Part shown: positions 12,301 through 25,606 of the stretch, one piece after another
Position numbering within the stretch: position 1 is the first letter of the stretch
How the letters are laid out: every line of letters begins with the position of its first letter
Assembly (NCBI GenBank): GCA_018907035.1
Contig: JACCIC010000015.1
Location: 5,251,501 to 5,315,500 of the forward strand
Source: Sycobia sp. Sy_11
Taxonomy: Eukaryota; Arthropoda; Insecta; Hymenoptera; Epichrysomallidae
Direction: 5' to 3'
DNA: 64,000 nucleotides
Made by a program: the position numbers and the translations under genes
The notes under the pieces: model-generated
Seen by the model: the letters and a program-made list of their open reading frames with translations, nothing else
The model's database searches: none
Told to the model about the DNA's origin: nothing

Positions 12301-15300
12301 GAGGTTCTTTACTCGCGCGACTCCGGAATTATGTAGTAGTATATAATATATACGGAGCAAATGCTCAAAGCAGCTCAAAGTATATATAAAGTATATAAGC
12401 TGATTTGGAACACCGCGAGTGAAACCGTTATATCGGCACGTGAGAATGTGTGTATGCGCGCGCGTGTGTGTGTGCTCGCGCGCGTATGTGTTTATGTATA
12501 TGCAGCCATACGCTTGTAACGAGGGAGTTTAATTCGACCCACGGTAAAAATGACAAATAATCGCGTTAACAAACATAAATGAATTGTTTGTTAAGAGAGT
12601 GAGGCGTGTGTGAGTGATGGAGGAGGGGGGGGGGCTTTACAAAGTGTTAAATACCACGATGCAGTCATTTTGATAACATGAAATTGCATTAAATCTCACG
12701 TATTTTTTCCTATCACCGATCTTATTAAATGTATATATAGAATATGATCATTATAAGAAATTTATGTATTAAAATATTTCAATGAATTAACTAAAAAAAT
12801 CTTATAATATAAAAATTGCAAAAATCGGACACAATTGAAATACAAGGTATTATAACTGTCATAAGAAATTATAAACATATTTTTAACAAATTCAATGCCT
12901 CGATATTTGTATAAATTATTTCGTGCGAATATAATGCAACAAAATATTTATATAGTATAGTATAGTAATATTGATCATATCAATTCATAAACTATATATA
13001 AACCACAAAATACACATTTAACAATTACATTATTCTGATACTAACTTTATGATAATTTATCAAAAAAAAAAAAAAAAAAGGAACGTTATATTCACAGCGT
13101 AAGCCGAGGCATATATACACACGCGTATAGAGATACACGAAGCGGCGATAAATAAAAATGATAATAACAATGATAACCGCGAAATATATCTGAAACATTT
13201 ATTGGCTTTGGTAATTATAGTCTTATCATTTTGCAATTATGTATGCGCGTTAATGTGTGGGCTTATGTACGTGTGCGCGCGATCGAGCGCACGTATTACG
13301 GGCGGCACGTTCGATTCATAACTCTGCTAGACTATATGGATCTTCAGTATTTTATTTCTGATTCATCCATATCCGTACTTCTATATCAATTGACGAAAAT
13401 AATTAATCATATAAATACCAAACTATCTACTAATTAATTCGTAAATTTTCATCTTAATATATTTAACTAGAATAATTAGGTCGAACTGATAAAGGAATGA
13501 CAGAGAGAATCAAGGCTCTGATCAAAAGCATGAGAGTCGGAGACTGTAGGAAGCGAGTAAAATCTGGTAAAATACTGAGGCGCGTAATATCAGGTAATAT
13601 ACTCGCAACTTCCCTTGTATATCTAGATAATATATTTATTTATTTTGCATAATTCATGATATATAATATATTGCAACAACGATCCTTATTATAGTATCCA
13701 CCTCATTTCGCATATTGCAACGTGCTCGCATAAATTTTACACGTCCTTTCGGGTGGACATAATACCTTAATACGCACCTGGCGTCTGGCTGCGCCCTATA
13801 ACGTAGCGACCCACATTTCCATTATCATCTGTTTTTCCGGCAGATAGGAACAAAAAAATATTCTGCATCGCTTATCTATACCAATCGGTGTACAAATACA
13901 TAATAAGAACAATAACAACAACAACAACAAAACAACAACAATAACGGCAACAACAATAAGAGCAACGACAATAACATCAATAATAATATCAATAATAAAT
14001 TGACTGCATGTTCTCTCTCTCTCTCTCTCTCTTTCGGTAGGTGTGTTGCTTGTATGCGTGAATGTGTATGCATGTGTACGCGACGCGCGTATGTGTATCA
14101 ACTCGTATCAATGTGCCGGAAGAGTGCGTCAGATATAGCAATCGCACCATACATGTGAAAGGGGCTCTGAGTGTGCGCTTGTGTTGTGTGTATACGAGCT
14201 TGTAGAGTAAGCATGCAGCTGTGTATGTATATATGTACAGGGACATAATATTGCGGGAGTTCGAGGAATTTGATCGTTTGAAATGCGGAGTTCCGCGGGC
14301 GCGTGCGCGCGCGCGCGCGATGACGACGCGAATATAATTCCTGATGTCGAACGCGAGTGAGCGCGCGTGATATATATGTGTATATATATACACACCTTCG
14401 AAAGTAGGTGTCCGTCAGGTGGCGCTTTTAATCACCGTGCCAAATGATTAGCAATGATAATATGAGCGTATGCATCTGTGTTTTGTGTGTGTGCGCGCGC
14501 GTGTTTCGTTACAGGCAATTTAAATTTCGCGGGTCGCGTTTGTACAAGAATTAATATCGCCTAATCATTTCCTCTCGCCCCGAGGCTCCGATGATTATTG
14601 ATGTTTTATTAATAAGAAAGAAAAGTATTAAACATCATTGAGCTCTTTTATTGTGATAATAAAAAAAAGGTAAGAAAAAGGAAGAAATAAAACATACCGT
14701 TTTATATAGTGGATCAAATAAAAAATTGTCATACACCTACACGTATTTATTGCTTTTTCTCCTCTTATTCCACAACTCATTATAATAATTATGCAAATTA
14801 CCAAGTAATCAACGAGGAAAGCTTATACCGTGCGCCTTAATCATGTTTCCACATTACACTGTAGCATATTATAATTTATTTACGTGTTCTTTTAATCTTT
14901 TATTCTGAAGATCGACGGTGTTTCTTGTAAAAAGACCATCGTAGCAGAATTGTATCTGTGAATCTATATATCTATATATCTATACACAAAAATTTTTTTT
15001 GATTAACTTATACGTCATTTGTATACATAGAATGATTATATATAAATTTTTTACAAGATAACTTATTTATTATTAAATTTTCACCTATGAAAGTTTTAAA
15101 TAATAATAATAAGCCTTATATCCATAATATTTTTATTTTCATAACTATCAGATTTAATCTTAAATCGTATAAAAGTACTTTAGTTTCTCACAGGAGTAAT
15201 GAAATTTTTTTTTCAATATTCGGGTTACCGTTTTTTTTCCATGGAAAACATCAACCGAATGTTTAAAAATTGTACTATTCGTATACTTAAATTTTTTTTG

Positions 15301-16304
15301 TTGAAAACTTCAGTATCTGTATATAAAACAGTTATAAACAAATATTTAAAAAAATATATAATATGTCGTATTTATATAGATAGATTTCATCATGTAATAG
15401 GTACTATTTTCCAAATACTTTTCAGAAAAGTTCGACAGGAACATTTAAGACTGTTTTCATGCAATTGTTCAGTTATTATTTTATTTTGTCAACCTACGTT
15501 AATGCTATCGACATTATTATATATTTCATAAATTAGAGGTGTTATCATAATATTCAGATTCATTCTACAAATGACTTTGGATTACTATTGCTATTATTAT
15601 TATATCATTATACTGTTGTTCTATATATATTTTATTATTCTTCAAGATTAGTGTACAAACATTAACAAAAAAAATAATTGAAAAAAATCGATTAAATCTC
15701 GATACGAAATTTCCCTTGAGACATTTTTCTTTACTATATAAAAATAGTTTTAATTAAATTAATGAATAATTGCTGATTGACGCTTATGGAGAAACCATAA
15801 TATAATAATAATTAATATAGCCTGTACAAGGAATACAAATGAAAATAAGTCGATAATTTTAGATATGAGAAATGCAATAGTATCTTAACATAATATAATT
15901 ATATAAAATCAATGTAAAGAAATGTTTTTCATTGTACTTTAATAATTTTTTATCTTATAACGCAATAATTTTAATACCAATTTTAAAAAATATCGCAATT
16001 ATACTGTAAAGATTATTTTACATAAGGCATGACTTTATGTAATATATGAATATGATTAACATATAAGTATAAATGGAGAAATTACCCGCGAGCTCAATAT
16101 ATATATATATATAGAACCAGAATATAAATAAGATAATTGTTTCCAAATATTACACAACGTATTATTATATACAGATATATAGATATACGGCGAGGATTTC
16201 ACAATCAAATCCCAGCTTCCTTCTTATATGAAAAATTAATAAAAGCAAAGCGGTTTATGTAGTGCCATCGAGATTTTCTAATTTTAATTACACAAAAAAC
16301 ACAC

Positions 16305-16305
<1 letters not shown>

Positions 16306-16347
<42 letters not shown>
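16306..16347. repeat. (TA)n microsatellite
   Basis: About 20 TA units. Confidence 0.9.
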
Positions 16348-16349
<2 letters not shown>

Positions 16350-17067
16350 GTGCGCGCTTTCTTTTCGAATACATCTCGTGGCTAAAAAAAGAAAGCGGTC
16401 TGTCCGGGAAGAGAGGAGGGGAGGGGGTAAGCTTTTCTCTGCACAAACGACATTTTATACAATATATAGAATCATCGACATTGTAATCTAAGAAATCTCC
16501 CCCTTTGCACCCCCGTGCACGGATTATTCATATTCTATATATACGTATGCACGTACGCACATGCGCGCGCGCGAACACACAGAAAATAGTATCGCAGCCG
16601 CGCGTCGCGCGACCCCCGGGCTTATCACCCGCGCGCGCGCGCGCGCACAACCGCACCGAAATAATTTAAGCGCACGAAAATAGCCCGCCCCCTCCCCTCC
16701 CCCTCTCGCCCCGAAAATTCCTGCACCCGCAACTAATATATATATATATATATCCTATATATCTGTATACCCTATATATCTATCTCTCCGCGTGAGCTCT
16801 CTTATGGCTGTCTCGCTTTACATACGCACACACATGCGCGCGCTCACGTATACGCAGATACGCGAGCATCGACTCCAAACTCGTCCGATTTCTCATGATG
16901 TGTATATACGTATATGTGTATGTGTGCGCGCGCGTCTGCTTGCGTATATGCATATATGTACACGATTGCGTTAAGCGCCGTCGCCGCGGCACGCATTATA
17001 TTATCAGGCTCTCTCGCGATGACATTCCCTCTCCCCTTCCTCCCTCTTCCTCACCGCCCCCTCTCGT

Positions 17068-17102
<35 letters not shown>

Positions 17103-19284
17103 CTCGCCACTGTACCGTCCAGAAATAGTCAAACCACACCCGCTCCGGCGAGCATCTCGTCATCGTCCCGCGCGGCGGGTCCGAGCAGCGCGATGGGAAA
17201 AAGTGACTAATGGCACCAGGTCGCCGCGGGCTCTCCGCCTATAATGTGTATATACGCCGTGTACACCCACGCGCCTCCTCCTCCTCCTCCTCCTCCCCCC
17301 CCTCTCTCCCCGCCTCCTCGTCGCTCCCCCGCGCAGCTTTGATCGCTGATAGCCGCTCGCTGGATTATTCGAAATCTTGCGTTATATTCCTGCGCGCGAA
17401 CGCGGATAATAATATTTATATATAGGACGGATGCTGATGGCACTGGAGTGACGATATATTTATTATTATCTGTTATTATGGTTTCTATCTCGGATTTCTC
17501 CGACTCATTTGACCCACTATAGTTATTACTTCTTCTTTTTCATTAATATTTTTTTTTCAATTTTCGCGTATGAAATTATTGTTGATGACTCCATGCAATG
17601 TAATCGTTCTTTTTTTTTTTTTGGCTTCGAATATGTATAATGTAACGTTTCGCGGCGTAAAACCTGGTAAAACCTATATACTAAGACAAGCTTTGTATTA
17701 TTTCCAAGTCCTCAAGCAGCATAATAGTAAAACTTTTTATTGAAAAATTGGTAATTCGAAAATTTTAAGGGCATACTTATTACTACAAAGTACATCGTAA
17801 TTTGGCAAAGAATAAAGCATTACTTATATATAGTCACTTTTTAAATAACACGTAAGCAGTGACTTTTTTTACGATTATCAATGAAATGTCAATAATGGAG
17901 TGCTCGCGGTAAAAAAAAGGTGCAAATTTCAAATCCTAATGATTTATAAATGAAATCCTCGCCGGTTAGCTGTGTTCCAAAAGGACACGAACGTATAAAT
18001 TACATTTATTATATACTAGTATGTTCTGTTATTTGTCCTGGCTAATATGAAAATTAATATATTCCCAATGTTTCGTGAAAATCCAGGCATACAGTTCAGA
18101 TTGGAGACAAACAAAACTTATTATTCATCAGATATTATCAAAATCATCTAACCAATAATATTTATGTCTCAGATATTAATTCAAGATTACATTGACAGAG
18201 TTTCGGGTGCTTATGAAAGACGATGTAGAACAACTTTATAAACTTACAATTACATATAAAGATTTTTATAATTTTTTTTTATTAATCTTGTTGGTGATTT
18301 AACTATTTCTATTAAAAAAAAAAAAACAATTCTTTAAAGAGTAATAGCAACATAAGAAATACGAGAATGCGATTTAATAAAAGGCATTTGCCATAATAGG
18401 ATATAAGAACAATTTTTTTCAGCAATATGTCCACACTGTTCTATTTCTAGAATTCTTTTATAGAATTATTTTTTTTGAATGCGGATTATGGAAATTATAC
18501 CACTATTATAAGAATTTCAACGAATATTAATTTTGTTGTGGTTGTAATTTTCACAAGATACATATTATATGTATATATATGTATATATATTTCAAAGTGT
18601 TAAAGCTATTAAGTATAAATGCCAAAAAACCCTATTGCTATCAACCAAATAACAATAGGAAGATCTAAGAAAGTTAATCAACATTTTAAAAAGATATAAT
18701 GAGAAATCGAATAAAGATAGTGGACGATCGGTAAAAGAGCCCACCTCCGCAGCATTACGTATGTAATTAATTATTAATATGAAAAAAAAAGCCAATACTA
18801 TATAGTGGCATGGACTTAATCGAAATTATCAAACGATTGTCGCTAGACTGCTCATTGGCTGTATACCCAAACCACGCAGCGCAGCATCTCAGTGCCAATT
18901 CTGCCATTTATATTAGAATAGAACAAAAAAGGGGGAGGGAGACTGAAACTACGTATATGGAAACAGTACTGTGAAAGGCCTCAATAATTGAAACAGTGTC
19001 TGCAGAAGTGATAAATCTAATTGATAAGCGATAAATATCAAGGCGAAACGTATATGTAAAATCTTATATATTAATGCACTTACTGTGTCATGTAAAATGT
19101 ATTTTAAATGTAAATATTGTATTGAAAATTTTACTGGTCGTCAATACATTCCAGAGGATATCGCGAACCGAAATAAATAAATAAAAAAAATGTATGTGTA
19201 AATTTTGTGATTACACTGAAGGATATTCTTCATACACAAGTTCGAACAAATTTTTATTCAATGTGGGAATTTATATTCTTTTAT

Positions 19285-19286
<2 letters not shown>

Positions 19287-19330
<44 letters not shown>
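19287..19330. repeat. (TA)n microsatellite
   Basis: About 21 TA units. Confidence 0.9.
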
Positions 19331-19334
<4 letters not shown>

Positions 19335-20375
19335 TATATACATTGGAAGATAAAAATCCATTAGTTTATTTGTTTATACAAATCATTTTTTTCATTGGAA
19401 AATTAAAAATAAATTAATATATGTTATATATTATATACACTGAAAAAATGTCTGTTATTACGTAAGTATTTTCTTGTTTTCTACCAAGCAAATTATTTTC
19501 TTAAATTGAGAAAGTATCTTTTTGAAGCAAGGGAGTATTCACTTGATCCAAGAAGAGTCCGCGTAAATCAAACCACGTCGTCTTCAATGTAGTGAATATT
19601 TTCTTAATTTATGAAAATGATTTACATGGTACCAAAACAACCAAATATTTAGTTGTAATCAGAATAAAAATTTTCAGTTAAGTACAGGATCATAATATTT
19701 TTAAGTCACATTAGCTCGATCGACAATAAACGGGGCTTTATTGAATTTTCTATAATCTTGGATTTAATACAATTTAAAGATATATTAACATTGGATTTGG
19801 TGTGATATAAGAAAGCCAACAAAAAATATTTGCTTGTAATAGTGGTATTCGATAAAAAAATAATATATTCCAGACAGAATATAATTAAAAAATTGTATTA
19901 CTTATTTTTATTGTAACAAGCGTTTTTACAGCTCTTCCATATACAAATACTATATGTATATATATATATAATTGGTTGCGTTGCTATTAACGACGAACCC
20001 GCGAAATATTTTAGAGGATATCGCGCGTGTACCCTAATAATTTTTTAATATGTAGTCCGCTCGGATTTTCGATAACTTTATATATTACAATTAATCGCCG
20101 TTAGATTACAAGGCGCGCAAATTTTTACAGACAAACTTTATGCCACATACGAGCTGCAGCTCTGCCCGGCGACCTCGCACATCGCGACGTCCCATATTTT
20201 AATTCGCGGATAGGCAAGCGACGCGTCGAGGACTGAGGCGTGTATCTCACCGCGGCATTATATATTAAAGATATGAAAAGATTGCAATGAAGAGAAAAGG
20301 TCTGCGTGGTCTATTGCAAAATTTATCAACAATCGAGCATAAATCTGTTCTTACTATTATAGACGCGCAATATCC

Positions 20376-20380
<5 letters not shown>

Positions 20381-20441
<61 letters not shown>
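20381..20441. repeat. (TA)n microsatellite
   Basis: About 30 TA units. Confidence 0.95.
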
Positions 20442-20443
<2 letters not shown>

Positions 20444-20995
20444 AAATAAAGAAATATCTGTCACAAAGTAACATTCCCAGTGCTGAATAAGACTTAAAAA
20501 AGGTATTTTTTTCGAATATTATAAACATATCTTTTTCGTGAACAGTTGTAACAAATATTCAAAAAGTGTTCTTCCGACTATTAAATTTTCCAACCAACAA
20601 CAAAAACAGTTTTAAACAATTTTAACTTACACTCTCAGTCCGTTAGGTATCGCACTGTTTTAGAAAAAAATATTTTTTTTTATGTTTCCTACTATATTCT
20701 ATAATTTAGAGAAAGAAAAGATTTAGATATTAGGAAAAAAAAGTCTTGTCCATTAAATTAGTATTTTGTTTTTATCAAAACCACGAAATGAATTTGTAGG
20801 GAAATAAACTATTTCAAAAAATTATTTTTTAATTATTTTTTAATTCGTTTATGTATATGGAAGTCGGCAGTCGTGAAATATTTTAGCTCGTCTTTTCGTT
20901 CTCGTATTAGAACTCTTTTTAATTTTTTTATATGAAATAGCTGTTTCAACAATCTCTTATGAATTCTTATAAAAAATAATAAATTATAATAAAAT

Positions 20996-20998
<3 letters not shown>

Positions 20999-21048
<50 letters not shown>
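20999..21048. repeat. (TA)n microsatellite
   Basis: About 24 TA units. Confidence 0.9.
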
Positions 21049-21056
<8 letters not shown>

Positions 21057-21751
21057 TATACATGTATAGATTATATATCATAACTCGTGATTTAATGCAA
21101 AAACAGCGACTATATCGACGTATTGTTGAGTCCAAACGATGTTATTTCTTGGGCAACAATTCGACAATGTGGATTTTTGCCCACCTCAGGCACTAAGATA
21201 TTATTAATTTTTTTTAATCAATATCTATCGATGAATTACTATTTCTGAGTATATAATAAAATAGAATAACAACAAAATATTGTAATAATGTAATTTTTTA
21301 TTGAGCGTTATATTGCATATATACATTTACAATTCGATTGACATACAAGTTTCATCTCAAATCCTCAAAAACTCGAAATATATATATACCCAAGTTTATA
21401 TCACAATATAAATGTATTAAAAATTACATTTTAATCAATCAATCAATATGATATTAACAATAATATAAGAATAATATAATATATAGAATTTCTATAAATT
21501 TCTATAAAATTGGTTTGAATTACATTTTAGCATGCAAGTTTTAGGATAAATAAACAAGACAAAAAGAAATTATTGGCCACTGTGCATCACGCTGTGCGCA
21601 CGCACGCACACCCTGTCGTTCCGATTGAACAACTGCTTTTCTTCTCTATTATTATACATTTCATCGTTAAGTACCAATACATAAAATCCTGTACAACGGC
21701 TTTTAGGCACACGCATATGTGCACAGTATACGCACTCCTACACACGTACAC

Positions 21752-21771
21752 ACGCACGCGCGCGCGCGCGC

Positions 21772-21814
<43 letters not shown>
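21752..21814. repeat. (CG)n-(CA)n microsatellite
   Basis: A short alternating CG run is followed by about 20 CA units. Confidence 0.9.
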
Positions 21815-21816
<2 letters not shown>

Positions 21817-24163
21817 CGCACGGTGCTCGCGAGCGCGAAGAATATAATATAAGGATAAGGAAACGAAGGCCGAGATAACAGATCGCCAATATGATAATGG
21901 CGATTCGCGTCGATGCGTGAATTCTTAATCAGTCGGTCGATAACTGCAATATTAATGTTTAACGAAGAAAATCTCCTCGGAGGCTGAAGCGGCGAGGCTC
22001 GAAATTCTTTTGTTAAATTAATATATATGTATTATACATATTATATATATTATAATGGGTAATATCTGTACAAGATGAGACGACACGGCTCAGTAAACTG
22101 TAGATTATGGGGTTGTTCCCTTATATATCTGTATAGTATAAAAGATAATTTTCGGTTTTATACCTCGCTGATACATATATAATCGAAGTAATAATTCACA
22201 AAAACGACTCGCAATGCAAGGTCATTATAAAAATATTTCAGAATATATAAATATATATAGTGTATAATATAATACGACATATAATAGTAACTTTTCCATG
22301 GGCTTACATCTAGCATATAGAATTTTTGGAGAAAAATTGCATTCTCCATTTTGATGAAATATTAAAACTTGTAAAGTTAAAAATTTTTTTCTTTATTATA
22401 AATGTTTGTAATTATTTGAAGATAATGGGTGAGGTAGTTTTTTAAAAATAATATATGATCGTATAGTTTAATTGTATCATTATTTATATATATTATTTTT
22501 TTACAAAAACAAAAAAAAATTAATGACCAAAAAGGATTTCTATATACTCTAATAATGTAATTAACTTTCTTTCCATATTTAAATTATAAAAATATATAAA
22601 AATCCTTTTGAAGGCCATTATTTGTTTTTTATGGTAAAAAAAAAACAACGAAATTTACTGTTTTCTGCAACGTTTCGATATCATGTATTCGCTATCCTCT
22701 TCATGCGAGACAGTGAATTAGATATATGAACTGAGGAAATAGTCGTATGTATTGTCACTGCATCCGCATGAAATTCTAAACAATATCGACACGTTACAAT
22801 AAACAGTAATCAGAGTCAATTTTTATTCTTCTTTTACGCACAAAAAAGGTTCTTCTGAAAGATCTTTTTATGCTTCCATAATTTACTTAAGTATGTAATA
22901 TTTTATTACAACAAATTGTTTTTAGTCTATTACAACAATAAACGAATTATACAAAGAACGCTGATGTTTATTTTTACTCTATATATACCCGAGAGGCACT
23001 TCTACCGACGGAATCGGTTAGACATACTTAAAAATAATCATTTCAGTCTGATATGGAAAGAATAATTTTTAAAAAAATATGATTTGTTATAAATTTTAGA
23101 TATATTATTATATTTGACTCGTGCACGAATATATTTGTAGTTTATTTTTTATTTCATAATAAGCTTATAATAATATTTGCGTAAATTAATAATGTTTGTA
23201 ATAGATTAATTATTTTTCTACAATTTGTTCTTTCTATATAATAATTAGTTATATTTTCGAAATATATTATTAAAATGGAACTTTAAAGTTTGGGAAGGTA
23301 TTTACACTATTAAACCGAAATTATTATTTTTTATACTAGAAGTTCGATTAAAAATTTAATAGCACACTTTTCCAGTAATAAAATACCTTCTGGGTGTAAA
23401 AATCTATCAGTTTTTTCTGCGAGGTTTTCTATATATTATTTCGTTTATTATCAAGTTAAATAGAAAGTTTTATTTGATGAACATATAATAGTTAATTTTC
23501 GTAATGAAAAAAAAAGCGAGACTTCGTTAATGTTTCATCAAAAAGCTTTCAGAGTTAGTACTTTTAATAAATCAGAAATATCTTATTGCTTATTAAGATT
23601 CCAAAATAATGATTTTATAATGGAAGTAAATGTTGCAGATATGAAAAACAATGTAATAAAAAGACTCAGCTTCTATTTTTTTTTCATTTTGTAGAAAAAA
23701 TTCAGTGCCGAATTCTGAAAGCATTGAACAACAAAAATATATATTAAAACTGCAAAAAAGAATTTTTCTATATTGCATAATGAAAGTTTATTAATTCATC
23801 TTTTTCATTAGATGTAAGCCCTTAATATAGAAATGCACAATAAACATTTCACATAAAAGTATATGTTACTATTTCATTATTTTATCTATTTATTTCATTT
23901 GCACTAAAAATTCAATCATAAAGATTCAAAAACATTCAAGTATTAATATAATAAATGCTTGATCAACAATTTCTACATAATTAAATATCGACCCAGTTCA
24001 TGTAATTGTTTCGAAATTGTTATTTTTAACCACCTAACTTTTGATATGATTTACAATTTTTCAAAAATCCAATAGCTTTTTACATTTTTTGTACATTTAT
24101 AATACAATTTAGTTTAACACTAGACCAAACTAACAAATATTTTCATCGATTTTACAGTCGTAT

Positions 24164-24202
24164 AGTGTTATAATATAAATAATATATTTATATTATAACA
24201 CT
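24164..24202. repeat. Perfect 39-bp palindrome
   Basis: Two perfectly complementary 18-base arms, the left starting AGTGTTATAATATAAATA, flank a 3-base centre (ATA). The sequence is AT-rich but not a simple repeat. It lies in gene-less DNA. Confidence 0.9.
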
Positions 24203-24332
24203 AGACCTTCGATGTTTCTAAATATTTTACTATAATATCTCGTTAAAAAATTAGCAAATGGTACATGTATTATACACTTCACAAAGGACTAAATATATAG
24301 ATTTATATCCGAGATGATTTAATTTCGTAATT

Positions 24333-24338
<6 letters not shown>

Positions 24339-24387
<49 letters not shown>
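24339..24387. repeat. (TA)n microsatellite
   Basis: About 24 TA units. Confidence 0.9.
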
Positions 24388-24389
<2 letters not shown>

Positions 24390-24740
24390 ATTTCAAAGAA
24401 TAACACTAATAAAGCTTTTTTGTTTTTCAATATCTTTTTATATTTACACTTTGTTAATATATTCACAAGATTGTCAAGCAACTTTGACAAAAGAGTAAAT
24501 TGATATTCAAAGTGATAGAGCAAGCCGAATATTTCTAAATTGAATTTAAAAAATTCATAACTAAAGTATAACTTATCTAAAATTGTAATCACTTTACCAT
24601 ATATATAAGAATATTAAATATATAACTCTGATGAATTTCTTCAAATTATTAATACTAGAAGATACTATTAAAGTCGTAAAAACTATAAAAATGTATATAA
24701 TAGTCGATACTTCGGTCAACTTTTAAAAAAACACCAATTT

Positions 24741-24855
24741 AGTCCTTAGCTCAAGTGGTAAAGATATAAGTTTATTTACTATCATTAAATGTCGGACTTT
24801 AGTCGCTGAGTCAGAGGCTGCTTGATGGCCCGAATTCGAATTCTGTCAAACGATT
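24741..24855 (+). repeat. tRNA-like (SINE-like) relic
   Basis: TTAGCTCAAGTGG at 24746-24758 resembles a Pol III A box, and GAATTCGAATTC at 24832-24843 resembles a B box (GGTTCGANTCC). The spacing of about 73 bases is too long for a tRNA, and no matching acceptor stem could be drawn, so this is not called as a tRNA gene. A decayed tRNA-derived SINE is the best reading; a chance match is possible. Confidence 0.3.
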
Positions 24856-25606
24856 TTTTCGGAGGTATTTTATAAAACAATGTCTACTAGATTTTTAGGT
24901 GGCGGAAATTGAGCTCCATATATGCGTATATATTAGCAAAAGAACGACCTAGTCCGTCAATAATGTATAGTAAATGAATAAGTACATTTTAATAAGAATA
25001 ACTACATCTGGAATGCATGGTACACAAACGTGAAAAACTATTGAAAAAGAGAAGAAATATGGTCCACCGTTATTTAAAAACTATATTAAGCCGAAATATT
25101 TACTTTGGTCCAAGTTTCATTCTTTCTAATATATTGTAAAATTCATTTATTCTACTGATAAGAGAATAGTAGTGTATAGAAATATAAATATGCTTAAAAA
25201 TAAAAAATCAATATTAATCTAATTTAACGTTTTTACATTTTCTACTTGACAGTCTCTATTTTATGACTCAGTTATCTCATTCAAACTGCTTACAAATAAT
25301 CGAATTGAATGTTCTATATTAATTTTAGCGACATCTAATATTATTTTTTACCCATAAATACTCTATAATTATAAATAATTATATAAACTCTACATTCTAC
25401 GATTTTTAATCTCATTCATTAAATTGGTATTATTTAGATAATAAATTTCTTTCTCTATATAACTAATAAATCTATTTCAGGTTAAAAAGACTATTAAAAA
25501 CGAAACACGAAATTAGACATAAAATAATAAATTGTAAACATTAAGTATTAATGAATTTAACATGGAACAAATTAAATTTTCTAACTTACGAAAATTATAT
25601 ATAGTA

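Larger units (their letters stand above)
12301..25606. other. Gene-less stretch, AT-rich with one GC-rich patch
   Basis: No coding exon could be supported. 12300-14500 has scattered CG-rich alternating purine-pyrimidine tracts and an (AAC)n-like array at about 13908-13975. 16500-17450 is a second GC-rich patch with (CT)n and (CTC)n runs and could be a promoter of something not seen here. 17450-25600 is very AT-rich and holds (TA)n runs, a (CA)n run at 21775-21814, a perfect palindrome and a tRNA-like relic, reported separately. Confidence 0.5.

Noticed and set aside
13497..13652. A 51-codon open frame starting MTERIKALIKSMRVGDC
   Set aside because: It has no known motif, no conserved neighbour and no splice support; an AT-rich tail and an internal near-repeat (CTGGTAAAATACT / CAGGTAATATACT) suggest chance.
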